Shown here piece by piece: positions 1 to 5,650 of a stretch of 14,324 nucleotides of DNA; the first letter of the stretch is position 1; the number at the start of each line of letters is the position of its first letter. This stretch comes from Pseudomonadota bacterium (GTDB lineage: Bacteria; Pseudomonadota; Gammaproteobacteria; Burkholderiales; Ferrovaceae), in assembly GCA_021828575.1 (NCBI GenBank), contig JAJZEL010000157.1:1-14324 (forward strand), given 5' to 3'. The translations under genes and the position numbers were made by a program. The notes under the pieces are model-generated. The model saw nothing but the letters and a program-made list of their open reading frames with translations. It was not told the origin of the DNA and did not search any database.

Positions 1-419
1 CGACGCACTTCCCTGAAAATCTTGTCTGGTGAACACCAGGGCAGCAGGAGGTTGGCCCAGATCACGTCCACCGTATCGGGTTTCAGGGGCATTGCTCCTG
101 CGTCTGCGCAAATCGAGTGATGGAGAGCCTTTCTGTGCCAGGGCCACCATTTTTTCTGGGGGGGGATGTCCTGCTGTTCCAGCAGTGTCAGGGTGAAATC
201 CAGTGACAACAGACTGGCGTCCGGAAAACGGGACTGCAGGACGTCGGAATCTTTTCCTTGACCTGAACCCAGATCAAGGACGAGGGCAGGCTGAATTTTC
301 AGGTAATCCAGACGATCCATAAGACGGGAAGATACTTCCCTGGCCAGAAAGTCATGGTGCTCTCGACGGGAGGCCAGGCGCTCGAATATGCGCCGGATAC
401 GGTACCCGTTCGGATTCAC
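1..419 (-). CDS. bioC: Malonyl-ACP O-methyltransferase BioC (3' end outside window)
   Basis: SAM-dependent methyltransferase that probably methylates the free carboxyl of malonyl-ACP, so that fatty acid synthesis can build the pimeloyl chain of biotin. About 139 residues are visible and the C-terminus lies beyond base 1. Reading the minus strand from GTG at 419-417 gives a basic N-terminus (NPNGYRIRRIFERLASRREH), the SAM-binding motif I VLDLGSGQG, and later ADAGAMPLKPDTVDVIWANL followed by LLPWC. That last stretch resembles the BioC pattern with Asn-Leu and a nearby Trp. The GTG overlaps the bioB stop as GTGA, which supports this start and translational coupling. Known BioC proteins are about 250 residues, so roughly half is present. 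The fold is clear; the BioC assignment rests on that motif and on bioB next door. A generic class I methyltransferase is the alternative. Confidence 0.75.
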   Translation of the reverse strand, partial: MNPNGYRIRRIFERLASRREHHDFLAREVSSRLMDRLDYLKIQPALVLDLGSGQGKDSDVLQSRFPDASLLSLDFTLTLLEQQDIPPQKKWWPWHRKALHHSICADAGAMPLKPDTVDVIWANLLLPWCSPDKIFREVR

Positions 420-1408
420 TCCGCATGCAATCCCAGACGTTGAAACAGGCGCTGGTCACGATCCACTTCGGGATTACCGGTGGTCAGCAGGCGTTCGCCA
501 TAGAAGATGGAGTTGGCACCCGCCATGAAACACAGCGTCTGCAACTCATCGGAAAAGGATTCCCGTCCGGCTGAAAGTCGCACGCGGGAAGTGGGCATCA
601 GAATCCGGGCACAGGCAATGGTGCGTACAAATTCGAGGGGGTCCAGTGCTTCGGTTCCATGGAGCGGTGTGCCTTCCACCTGAACAAGCAGGTTGATGGG
701 CACCGATTCCGGGGCCGGGTCCAGTTGCGCCAGTTCCCACAACAAACCGGCTCTCATGCGACGGGTTTCACCCATGCCGATGATGCCGCCACAACACACC
801 TTCATTCCGGAGTCGCGGACCGCATCCAGAGTGTCCAAGCGATCCTGAAATTCCCGGGTGTGGATGATATCCCCGTAAAATTCACGTGAGCTGTCAAGAT
901 TGTGATTGTAGTAATCAAGCCCTGCTGCTTTGAGCCGTTCAGCCTGATGGGGTTTCAGCATGCCCAGCGTGGCGCAGGTTTCGAGGCCCAGGGAACGCAC
1001 GGCGATGACCATGTCCAGAACCTTATCCAGATCGCGGTCCTTGGGACTACGCCAGGCGGCACCCATGCAGAAACGGGAGGCGCCCGCTGCTTTCGCTGCC
1101 TGAGCTGCGGCGATCACGTCTTCCACTGGCATGAGTGCCTGTTCGGCCACAGCGGTTGGGTGACGCAGTGACTGCGGGCAATAACCGCAATCTTCAGGAC
1201 ATCCTCCTGTTTTGACGGAAAGGAGGGTGGACAGCTGAATGCCATTGGGGTCAAAGTGCGCACGATGCACCGACTGCGCTTGCCACACGAGATCAATGAA
1301 AGGCAACTGGAACAGGGCTTCTATGTCAGCCAGGGACCATTGCGTTGTTTTTTTCGTAATAGGAGGGGCGGTTACGAGTGATGCGGACACAGTAGAATGC
1401 GTAGTCAT
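416..1408 (-). CDS. bioB: Biotin synthase BioB
   Basis: Radical-SAM enzyme that inserts sulfur into dethiobiotin, the last step of biotin synthesis, in the cytoplasm. With ATG at 1408 the product has 330 residues, normal for the family. The [4Fe-4S] cysteines are C70, C74 and C77 (CPEDCGYC). C114, C145 and C205 and R277 fall exactly 17 positions after E. coli C97, C128, C188 and R260, which hold the sacrificial [2Fe-2S] cluster. The YNHNLDSS motif lies near 167-174. The reading frame stays open upstream to 1588, but that extension lies inside comF and has no BioB character, so 1408 is preferred. No good Shine-Dalgarno precedes it. A promoter candidate lies directly upstream. I saw no BirA-type operator. 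bioC follows with a 4-nt overlap. Confidence 0.97.
   Translation of the reverse strand: MTTHSTVSASLVTAPPITKKTTQWSLADIEALFQLPFIDLVWQAQSVHRAHFDPNGIQLSTLLSVKTGGCPEDCGYCPQSLRHPTAVAEQALMPVEDVIAAAQAAKAAGASRFCMGAAWRSPKDRDLDKVLDMVIAVRSLGLETCATLGMLKPHQAERLKAAGLDYYNHNLDSSREFYGDIIHTREFQDRLDTLDAVRDSGMKVCCGGIIGMGETRRMRAGLLWELAQLDPAPESVPINLLVQVEGTPLHGTEALDPLEFVRTIACARILMPTSRVRLSAGRESFSDELQTLCFMAGANSIFYGERLLTTGNPEVDRDQRLFQRLGLHAE
1371..1398 (+). promoter_or_regulatory. Weak candidate promoter of comF, inside bioB
   Basis: TAGAAT at 1393-1398 is a reasonable -10 box. The hexamer 16 nt upstream, GTTACG, matches TTGACA at only 3 of 6 positions. Transcription would start near 1405, before the GTG at 1423. comF must be transcribed from somewhere within the 5' end of bioB, but this particular site is uncertain. 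Confidence 0.22.
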
Positions 1409-1415
1409 GCGCGCA

Positions 1416-1444
1416 ATGATCCGTGACGGGGGAGTTCTTGTCAA
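1416..1444 (-). promoter_or_regulatory. Candidate sigma70 promoter of bioB, inside comF
   Basis: On the minus strand there is a perfect -35 TTGACA (1444-1439), a 17-nt spacer, and GATCAT (1421-1416), which matches the TATAAT consensus at 4 of 6 positions. The predicted start of transcription is near 1409-1410, one or two bases before the bioB ATG, so the message would be almost leaderless. This agrees with the absence of a ribosome binding site. Both boxes lie in or just before the 5' end of comF. The prediction is by eye. Confidence 0.4.
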
Positions 1445-2097
1445 ATCGGGCAGTATCAGGGTGGTTCCGTTTCCTGCAGGAACTGGGGGGCAGGCAACCT
1501 TGTTTCCTGTGTGGCGATACCTTGTCCGGAAGTGTCGTGTGTCCGGTCTGTTTTCGTGCGCTGCCTGTTCCCATGGGTGATGTTTCATTCCGCCACGGGG
1601 ATGGTGATGACATGGTGGCTGCTTACGCCTACGATTATCCGGTGGACGTCCTGGTAAAACACCTCAAATATGGTCGTCGGCTGGACCTGGCCAAACTGTT
1701 GGCACGAGGTCTCGCATACCGGCTCAGGGGTGCTCCCCGTCCGGACGCCTGCTTGGCCATGCCACTGTCGGAACGGCGCTGGAGGGAACGCGGGTATAAT
1801 CAGGCCAGCGAGATTGCTGCTCCGTTGGCACGGTGGTTGTCAGTGCCCATGATCGACCCTGTAGTGCGCATCCGCCACACATCCGCTCAGGCCAGCATGG
1901 GTCATGCTGCTCGACAGGAAAACGTTGCGGGTGCATTCCAGTGTCAAATGTCGTTGCAGGGGTGGCATGTGGCTGTGGTGGATGATGTCATGACCACCGG
2001 TGCCACTTTTCGGGAGGTTGCACGTGTCCTACGTTCTCAGGGGGCACGCAAGGTGAGCGCCTGGGTGGTGGCGTATACTCCTTTGCGGGAGTGGTGA
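1423..2097 (+). CDS. comF: ComF family phosphoribosyltransferase-like protein
   Basis: Member of the ComF/GntX family. It is needed for DNA uptake in naturally competent bacteria, and its exact biochemical role is unsettled. The 224-residue product has a four-cysteine, probably zinc-binding, site at the N-terminus (C27, C30, C40, C43). It then has the family motif around ERRWRERGYNQ (117-127), a segment with Q155, R164 and N167, and the PRPP-type loop VVDDVMTTGAT (185-195). An in-frame TGA at 1417 makes GTG 1423 the first possible start. TTG at 1438 is a rival because GGGGGAG lies just before it, though with only about 3 nt of spacing. The gene diverges from bioB and is followed 7 nt later by trmL. 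No other competence gene is visible, so competence cannot be inferred from this gene alone. Confidence 0.9.
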   Translation: MTGEFLSNRAVSGWFRFLQELGGRQPCFLCGDTLSGSVVCPVCFRALPVPMGDVSFRHGDGDDMVAAYAYDYPVDVLVKHLKYGRRLDLAKLLARGLAYRLRGAPRPDACLAMPLSERRWRERGYNQASEIAAPLARWLSVPMIDPVVRIRHTSAQASMGHAARQENVAGAFQCQMSLQGWHVAVVDDVMTTGATFREVARVLRSQGARKVSAWVVAYTPLREW

Positions 2098-2104
2098 AAC
2101 AGTC

Positions 2105-2569
2105 ATGTTTGATGTGGTCCTCTACCAGCCTGAAATTCCTCCCAATACAGGCAATATCATTCGGCTCTGTGCCAATTCCGGATGCACGCTGCATCTGGTC
2201 CAGCCTCTGGGTTTTGACGTATCCAACAAGCAGTTGAGACGGGCCGGACTTGATTACCATGAACAGGCCGTCATCCGTATTCATGATCACTGGGACGATT
2301 GCAGGGATGCTCTGCATGGGCATCGCTGGTTTGCCTTGACCACACACGTACAACGCCACCATACGGAACCCGTCTATTCTCCTGGAGATGTGTTTTTGCT
2401 GGGGCCTGAAACTCGCGGGTTACCCAGGGATGTGCTGGAAGAATTTCCTGTGGAACAGAGACTGCGACTGCCCATGATGCCTGGAAGTCGCAGCATCAAC
2501 CTGTCCAACGCGGCAGCCATCATGGTTTACGAGGCTTGGCGCCAGTGCGGCTTTTTCGGAGCGGTCTGA
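2105..2569 (+). CDS. trmL: tRNA (cytidine/uridine-34-2'-O)-methyltransferase TrmL
   Basis: SPOUT-class enzyme that, in E. coli, methylates the 2'-hydroxyl of the wobble nucleotide of two tRNA-Leu species using SAM. The 154-residue length fits the family (E. coli 157). All three SPOUT motifs are visible: NTGNIIRLCAN at 14-24, LLGPETRGLP at 98-107, and MMPGSRSINLSNAAAI at 124-139, the last forming the SAM-binding trefoil knot. The ATG start gives the standard N-terminus MFDVVLYQPEIPPNTGN. The gene lies 7 nt after comF and is probably co-transcribed with it. It is convergent with gpsA across an 18-bp gap. A short TrmH-family relative is the only alternative, and the motif wording favours TrmL. 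Confidence 0.95.
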   Translation: MFDVVLYQPEIPPNTGNIIRLCANSGCTLHLVQPLGFDVSNKQLRRAGLDYHEQAVIRIHDHWDDCRDALHGHRWFALTTHVQRHHTEPVYSPGDVFLLGPETRGLPRDVLEEFPVEQRLRLPMMPGSRSINLSNAAAIMVYEAWRQCGFFGAV

Positions 2570-2596
2570 AAGGTTTTTTAAAACCCGTTATTCAGA
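2565..2596. terminator. Possible bidirectional terminator between trmL and gpsA
   Basis: Two nested inverted repeats lie at the convergent gene ends. The inner one is GGTTTT (2572-2577) with AAAACC (2580-2585). The outer one is TCTGAA (2565-2570) with TTCAGA (2591-2596). The outer arms contain or border the trmL stop (2567-2569) and lie next to the gpsA stop (2590-2588). A T-run follows the inner left arm on the plus strand, and the same holds on the minus strand through the AAAA run. The inner stem is A/T rich with a very tight loop, so termination strength is uncertain. Confidence 0.35.
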
Positions 2597-3571
2597 ACGC
2601 GGTTCCCGGGCCATGAGTTGCTCCAGAGCTGCGTGCGGGGTCAGTCGTTTTTCCAGAACGCCCAGCACGGTTTCGGCTATGGGCATTTCCACGTGATGAT
2701 GGTGGGCCAGTCGGACCGCTGCCAGGGAAGAATTCACGCCTTCGGCCACGTGTCCCAGTCGGTTGAGTATGGCATCAAGATGGAGTCCCTGGGCCAGGCC
2801 CTGGCCCACCTGATAATTTCGGGAGGCTGCACCTGTGCAGGTCAATACCAGATCCCCGAGTCCGGACAGCCCCATGAAAGTTTCCGCACGTCCTCCCATG
2901 GCAATGCCCAACCGGGAAATCTCTACCAGTCCACGCGTGATCAGGGCCGCACGGGCGTTTTGTCCCAGGAGCAGACCGTCACAAAGTCCTGCAGCGATGG
3001 CAATCACATTTTTGAGGGCCCCTGCCAGTTCAACTCCCACTACGTCCGTGGAGGAGTAGATGCGCAAGCGCGGACCGTGCAGCGACAGGGTGGCATGCCG
3101 GGCAAAGGATGGATCGGACGAGGCCAGGGTCAATGCGGCTGGTTGGCCTGAAGCAATTTCGTCGGCAAAACTGGGGCCGGACAGAACGCCATGACGAGTG
3201 CTGGCTGTCAGGGTTTCCCTCACTACCTGATGGGGCAGATAGCCTGCAGGCAGTTCAAATCCCTTGCAGGCCCACAGGACTGGGGTGTCAGTATGCATCT
3301 GTACCAGTTCTCCCAGTACTGTCCGGAGCGCAGTGGTCGGGACAGCCAGAATAACCAGTTCCGCTGCGTGAACGGCTTCCTGAAGATGGCTGGTGGGCAG
3401 GATACTTGGTGGGAGCGGGTGTCCGGGCAGATATCGCTCATTTGAACGGTCCTTGCTGATCAGTGACATGAGGGCGTCATCTCGTCCCCACAGTGTGACT
3501 GTGTGACGGCTAGAAAAACTGGCGGCTAAGGCAGTTCCCCAAGCCCCCGCTCCGAGAATGGCCAACTTCAC
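2588..3571 (-). CDS. gpsA: Glycerol-3-phosphate dehydrogenase [NAD(P)+] GpsA
   Basis: Reduces dihydroxyacetone phosphate to sn-glycerol-3-phosphate, the backbone of phospholipids, in the cytoplasm. The 327-residue protein starts with the nucleotide-binding loop GAGAWG (7-12). Substrate and catalytic motifs are intact: CKG with K103, GPSFADE at 132-138, the catalytic K187 in GALKNVIAIAAG, NARAALITRG at 205-214, and GLGDLVLTC at 237-245. The start is GTG at 3571-3569, giving the usual N-terminus MKLAILGAGAWG; the next in-frame Met would delete the Rossmann loop. It begins 3 nt after the secB stop and is the last gene of the four-gene operon. E. coli has the same secB-gpsA order. No strong ribosome binding site is visible, so coupling to secB is likely. 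Confidence 0.97.
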   Translation of the reverse strand: MKLAILGAGAWGTALAASFSSRHTVTLWGRDDALMSLISKDRSNERYLPGHPLPPSILPTSHLQEAVHAAELVILAVPTTALRTVLGELVQMHTDTPVLWACKGFELPAGYLPHQVVRETLTASTRHGVLSGPSFADEIASGQPAALTLASSDPSFARHATLSLHGPRLRIYSSTDVVGVELAGALKNVIAIAAGLCDGLLLGQNARAALITRGLVEISRLGIAMGGRAETFMGLSGLGDLVLTCTGAASRNYQVGQGLAQGLHLDAILNRLGHVAEGVNSSLAAVRLAHHHHVEMPIAETVLGVLEKRLTPHAALEQLMAREPRSE

Positions 3572-3574
3572 GGA

Positions 3575-4051
3575 TTACTGGGCCAATTCCGACGAGGGGA
3601 CCGCGTTGGCTTCTGCCTGTTGCAACCGCTGCTGGTACAAACCTTCAAAACTGACCGGATTGAGGACCACAGGAGGGAAACCTCCACGGGTGACCAGATC
3701 GGAGACGGCTTCGCGTGCATAGGGGAACAGGATGTTGGGGCAGGTGACGTTCAGCAGGAAAGGCATGTCCTGGGCAGGAATATGCATGATTCTGAAAATG
3801 CCGGCTTGCACCACTTCTACTAGAAACAGGGTTTTTTCCTGCACTGAAGCAGTGACCGTAACAGTGACCGTGGTCTGGAACAGTCCGTTTTCAAGGGGGG
3901 TGCTGTCATTGCCCAGTTGGACTGATATTTCCGGTGTTTCACGTTGAAGGAACCCTTGAGGGGCATTGGGCAGTTCCAGCGAGGCATCCTTGAGGTAGAG
4001 CTTTTCAATCATGAAAACGGGTGTATTGTCTTGTGTCTGATCCTGACTCAT
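3575..4051 (-). CDS. secB: Protein-export chaperone SecB
   Basis: Cytosolic homotetrameric chaperone that keeps precursor proteins unfolded and hands them to SecA. The product has 158 residues (E. coli 155). Recognisable stretches are YLKDASLELPNAP near 19-31, the ITVTV-like beta strands in the middle, and the conserved C-terminal half LFPYAREAVSDLVTRGGFPP, then LNPVSFEGLYQQR. The ATG at 4051-4049 has an AAGGA ribosome binding site (4065-4061) inside the last codons of grxC, 9 nt before the start. The gap to grxC is 6 nt and to gpsA 3 nt. Neighbouring genes encode a glutaredoxin and a membrane-anchored rhodanese, the same set as in E. coli. Confidence 0.97.
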   Translation of the reverse strand: MSQDQTQDNTPVFMIEKLYLKDASLELPNAPQGFLQRETPEISVQLGNDSTPLENGLFQTTVTVTVTASVQEKTLFLVEVVQAGIFRIMHIPAQDMPFLLNVTCPNILFPYAREAVSDLVTRGGFPPVVLNPVSFEGLYQQRLQQAEANAVPSSELAQ

Positions 4052-4057
4052 GGTGGG

Positions 4058-4339
4058 TCATCCTTGTGATTCGGAGGTAGGGTTTAATAAGGGGGCAAGT
4101 CCGCCAGCCTGATCCAGTGCCACGAGATCATCATAGCCTCCTACGTGCGTCGTCCCGATAAATATCTGGGGCACTGTCCTGCGGCGGGTACGTTCCATCA
4201 TGACGGCTCTTTCGCGAGGGTTTTCATCCACCAGTATCTTGTGAATGGATTCCACGCCAGCCCTGCGCAGGTAGCGCTCGGCCATGACGCAATAGGGACA
4301 GACCCGCGTGGCGTACAGGGTGACCTGAGCCATGATCAT
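4058..4339 (-). CDS. grxC: Glutaredoxin 3 (GrxC)
   Basis: Small glutathione-dependent disulfide reductase of the cytoplasm, acting on disulfides and glutathionylated proteins. The 93-residue product has the dithiol active site CPYC (14-17), the cis-proline stretch TVPQIFI around residue 55, and the glutathione-binding GGYDDL near 67-72, all of class I glutaredoxins. ATG at 4339-4337 overlaps the TGA of the upstream rhodanese gene as ATGA. A second ATG two codons later (4333-4331) would give MAQVTLYATRVCPYC and is equally plausible. Neither has a strong ribosome binding site, so re-initiation after the rhodanese stop is likely. secB follows after 6 nt. Confidence 0.95.
   Translation of the reverse strand: MIMAQVTLYATRVCPYCVMAERYLRRAGVESIHKILVDENPRERAVMMERTRRRTVPQIFIGTTHVGGYDDLVALDQAGGLAPLLNPTSESQG
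4061..4065 (-). promoter_or_regulatory. Ribosome binding site of secB
   Basis: AAGGA on the minus strand, 9 nt before the secB ATG. It is embedded in the 3' end of grxC and fixes the secB start. Confidence 0.6.
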
Positions 4340-4761
4340 GATTGTCCCGAAACGGTTTTATTGATGGGAAGGCTGGCCTCGAGCCAGGCCGGGACACCCC
4401 CTCGCAGGACGAACACATCCTGATATCCAAGGGTTTTGAGCGCCTGGACAGATTTTCCGGCATCCTGTCCCGTGATGACAAGAATGGCGGGACGCGACTT
4501 GTATTTGGACAGATCTTCGGAACGCGCCTGAATTTCATCAGGAGGCACGTGCCGTGAATTGGGCAAATGTCCCAGGTGAAAGTCCTGTTCACGCCTCAGG
4601 TCAAAGATGACCGCATGCTTCTGGTTGATCAGCTGAGTGGCTTCCAGTGGGCTTAGCGTCTGCTGTTTCCCTGTCAGGGACTGGAGTTCGGGCCATATCA
4701 GCATCAGTCCGCTGGCAGCGACCAGAACCACCAGCGCAAGGTGTTGGGTGATGAAGTACAA
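4336..4761 (-). CDS. Membrane-anchored rhodanese-domain protein, YibN-like, no catalytic Cys
   Basis: From TTG at 4761 the product has 141 residues: one membrane-spanning segment at about 6-24, then a single rhodanese domain (about 35-134), expected to face the cytoplasm. Fold markers are FDLRREQDFHLGHLPNSRHVP (53-73, read in part) and the C-terminal VFVLRGGVPAW (116-126). The active-site loop reads VITGQD, with V95 where active rhodaneses have Cys, and the protein contains no cysteine at all, so sulfur transfer is unlikely. The frame is open back to 4890, but GGAG sits 7 nt before the TTG, the short form starts just before the membrane segment as in relatives, and a promoter candidate lies inside the longer version. 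It heads the operon with grxC (ATGA overlap), secB and gpsA, as yibN does in E. coli. YibN has been reported to interact with YidC; a similar role here is inference. Confidence 0.85.
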   Translation of the reverse strand: MYFITQHLALVVLVAASGLMLIWPELQSLTGKQQTLSPLEATQLINQKHAVIFDLRREQDFHLGHLPNSRHVPPDEIQARSEDLSKYKSRPAILVITGQDAGKSVQALKTLGYQDVFVLRGGVPAWLEASLPINKTVSGQS

Positions 4762-4768
4762 GAGATTG

Positions 4769-4772
4769 CTCC
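4769..4772 (-). promoter_or_regulatory. Ribosome binding site deciding the TTG start of the rhodanese gene
   Basis: GGAG on the minus strand, 7 nt before TTG 4761-4759, is ideal spacing. No comparable site precedes the other possible starts in this frame. Confidence 0.55.
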
Positions 4773-4802
4773 GTTTTATCCTGAAAGGAGGCACAACTCG
4801 AC

Positions 4803-4811
4803 ATTCTATCA
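4803..4811 (-). promoter_or_regulatory. Candidate extended -10 promoter of the rhodanese-grxC-secB-gpsA operon
   Basis: TGATAGAAT on the minus strand has the TGn extension followed by TAGAAT, 5 of 6 to the consensus. The predicted start near 4796 gives a leader of about 35 nt to the TTG at 4761. No good -35 box is visible, which is common for extended -10 promoters. It mirrors the gpmA-side element at 4848-4856. Confidence 0.42.
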
Positions 4812-4847
4812 AAAGATCATTAACCGTTTTCGTCGGGAGTGGGTTCT

Positions 4848-4856
4848 TGGTAGAAT
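4848..4856 (+). promoter_or_regulatory. Candidate extended -10 promoter of gpmA and following genes
   Basis: TGGTAGAAT on the plus strand has TGn plus TAGAAT. The predicted start near 4863 gives a leader of about 26 nt before the gpmA ATG. The hexamer 17 nt upstream (TTTCGT) is a poor -35. It is the only clear promoter-like element seen ahead of the long plus-strand gene series. Confidence 0.42.
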
Positions 4857-4888
4857 TACTCCTTTGCAAGCAGTTTTTAGTGAGCCTC

Positions 4889-5641
4889 ATGAAGAAAATA
4901 GTGTTGTTGCGCCATGGTCAAAGTGTCTGGAATGAAGAAAACCGTTTCACGGGTTGGACCGATGTGGGTTTGTCAAAATTGGGCGTGGAAGAAGCGGTGG
5001 CAGCCGGTCGGCTACTCAAGTCTGCGGGTCTGGATATTGATCTGGCTTATACCTCTGTGCTGCAGCGGGCCATCAAGACGCTCTGGATCGTTCTCGAGGG
5101 CATGGATCGCATGTGGATTCCCACGATTCCGGACTGGCGTCTCAACGAGCGTCACTACGGGGGGCTGCAGGGGTTGAACAAAGCAGAGACTGCCGCCAGG
5201 TATGGTGAGGAGCAGGTGCTGTTGTGGAGGAGGGGATATGACGTATCGCCGCCGCCCCTGGACCTGGACGATGACCGGTGTGAAATTCATGATCCCCGCT
5301 ATCGACATCTTGGGCCAGACCGTTTTCCTAAGGGCGAAAGCCTGAAAGATACTGTGGACCGGGTCGTGCCCTACTGGAATCAGGTCATTGCACCCCAGGT
5401 GAATGCAGGGCGTCAGGTATTGATCGCGGCTCATGGCAATTCCTTGCGTGCCCTGGTCAAATATCTGGGAAGGCTGAGTGATGAAGCCATCATGGAAGTC
5501 AACATTCCAACGGGCATGCCCATGGTGTACGAACTGGATGAACAGTTGCAGGCACGCAACAGCTACTATCTGGGGGACCCGGAAGAAGTCGCTCGAATGA
5601 CTGCCCAAGTGGCTCGGCAAGGGCGTGTTGTCGAGTCCTGA
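4889..5641 (+). CDS. gpmA: 2,3-bisphosphoglycerate-dependent phosphoglycerate mutase GpmA
   Basis: Interconverts 3- and 2-phosphoglycerate in glycolysis and gluconeogenesis through a phosphohistidine intermediate, in the cytoplasm. The 250-residue length equals E. coli GpmA. The signature LLRHGQSVWNEENRFTGWTD (6-25) contains the phosphorylated H9. R60, E87 (in RLNERHYGGLQGLNK) and H182 (in AAHGNSLRAL) complete the active site. The dPGM insertion with PPP and the DRFPKGESLKDT stretch is present, which separates it from small phosphatases. ATG 4889 is chosen because the open frame upstream (to 4637) runs antisense through the rhodanese gene and is not PGM-like. The start is divergent from the rhodanese operon by 127 bp. 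envC follows after 9 nt. Confidence 0.97.
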   Translation: MKKIVLLRHGQSVWNEENRFTGWTDVGLSKLGVEEAVAAGRLLKSAGLDIDLAYTSVLQRAIKTLWIVLEGMDRMWIPTIPDWRLNERHYGGLQGLNKAETAARYGEEQVLLWRRGYDVSPPPLDLDDDRCEIHDPRYRHLGPDRFPKGESLKDTVDRVVPYWNQVIAPQVNAGRQVLIAAHGNSLRALVKYLGRLSDEAIMEVNIPTGMPMVYELDEQLQARNSYYLGDPEEVARMTAQVARQGRVVES

Positions 5642-5650
5642 GTCAAAACG

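Noticed and set aside
281..410. Search for a BirA-type operator or riboswitch in the biotin genes
   Set aside because: I saw no TTGTAAACC-like dyad near bioB or bioC and no long leader that could hold a riboswitch.
1409..1588. 60-residue N-terminal extension of BioB
   Set aside because: It lies inside comF on the opposite strand and is unlike the BioB N-terminus; the start at 1408 aligns with E. coli BioB with a modest 17-residue extension.
4784..4791. Perfect Shine-Dalgarno-like AAAGGAGG on the plus strand
   Set aside because: No start codon follows at a usable distance and the plus-strand frames there are not protein-like, so it is not a ribosome site. Its complement in the opposite transcript is discussed as a finding.
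4762..4890. 43-residue N-terminal extension of the rhodanese protein starting at ATG 4890
   Set aside because: It would begin upstream of the operon promoter candidate, has a basic, polar composition unlike the family, and lacks a ribosome site, whereas TTG 4761 has one.
5012..5620. 202-codon open frame antisense to gpmA
   Set aside because: It is the reverse frame of a clear phosphoglycerate mutase gene with no family features.
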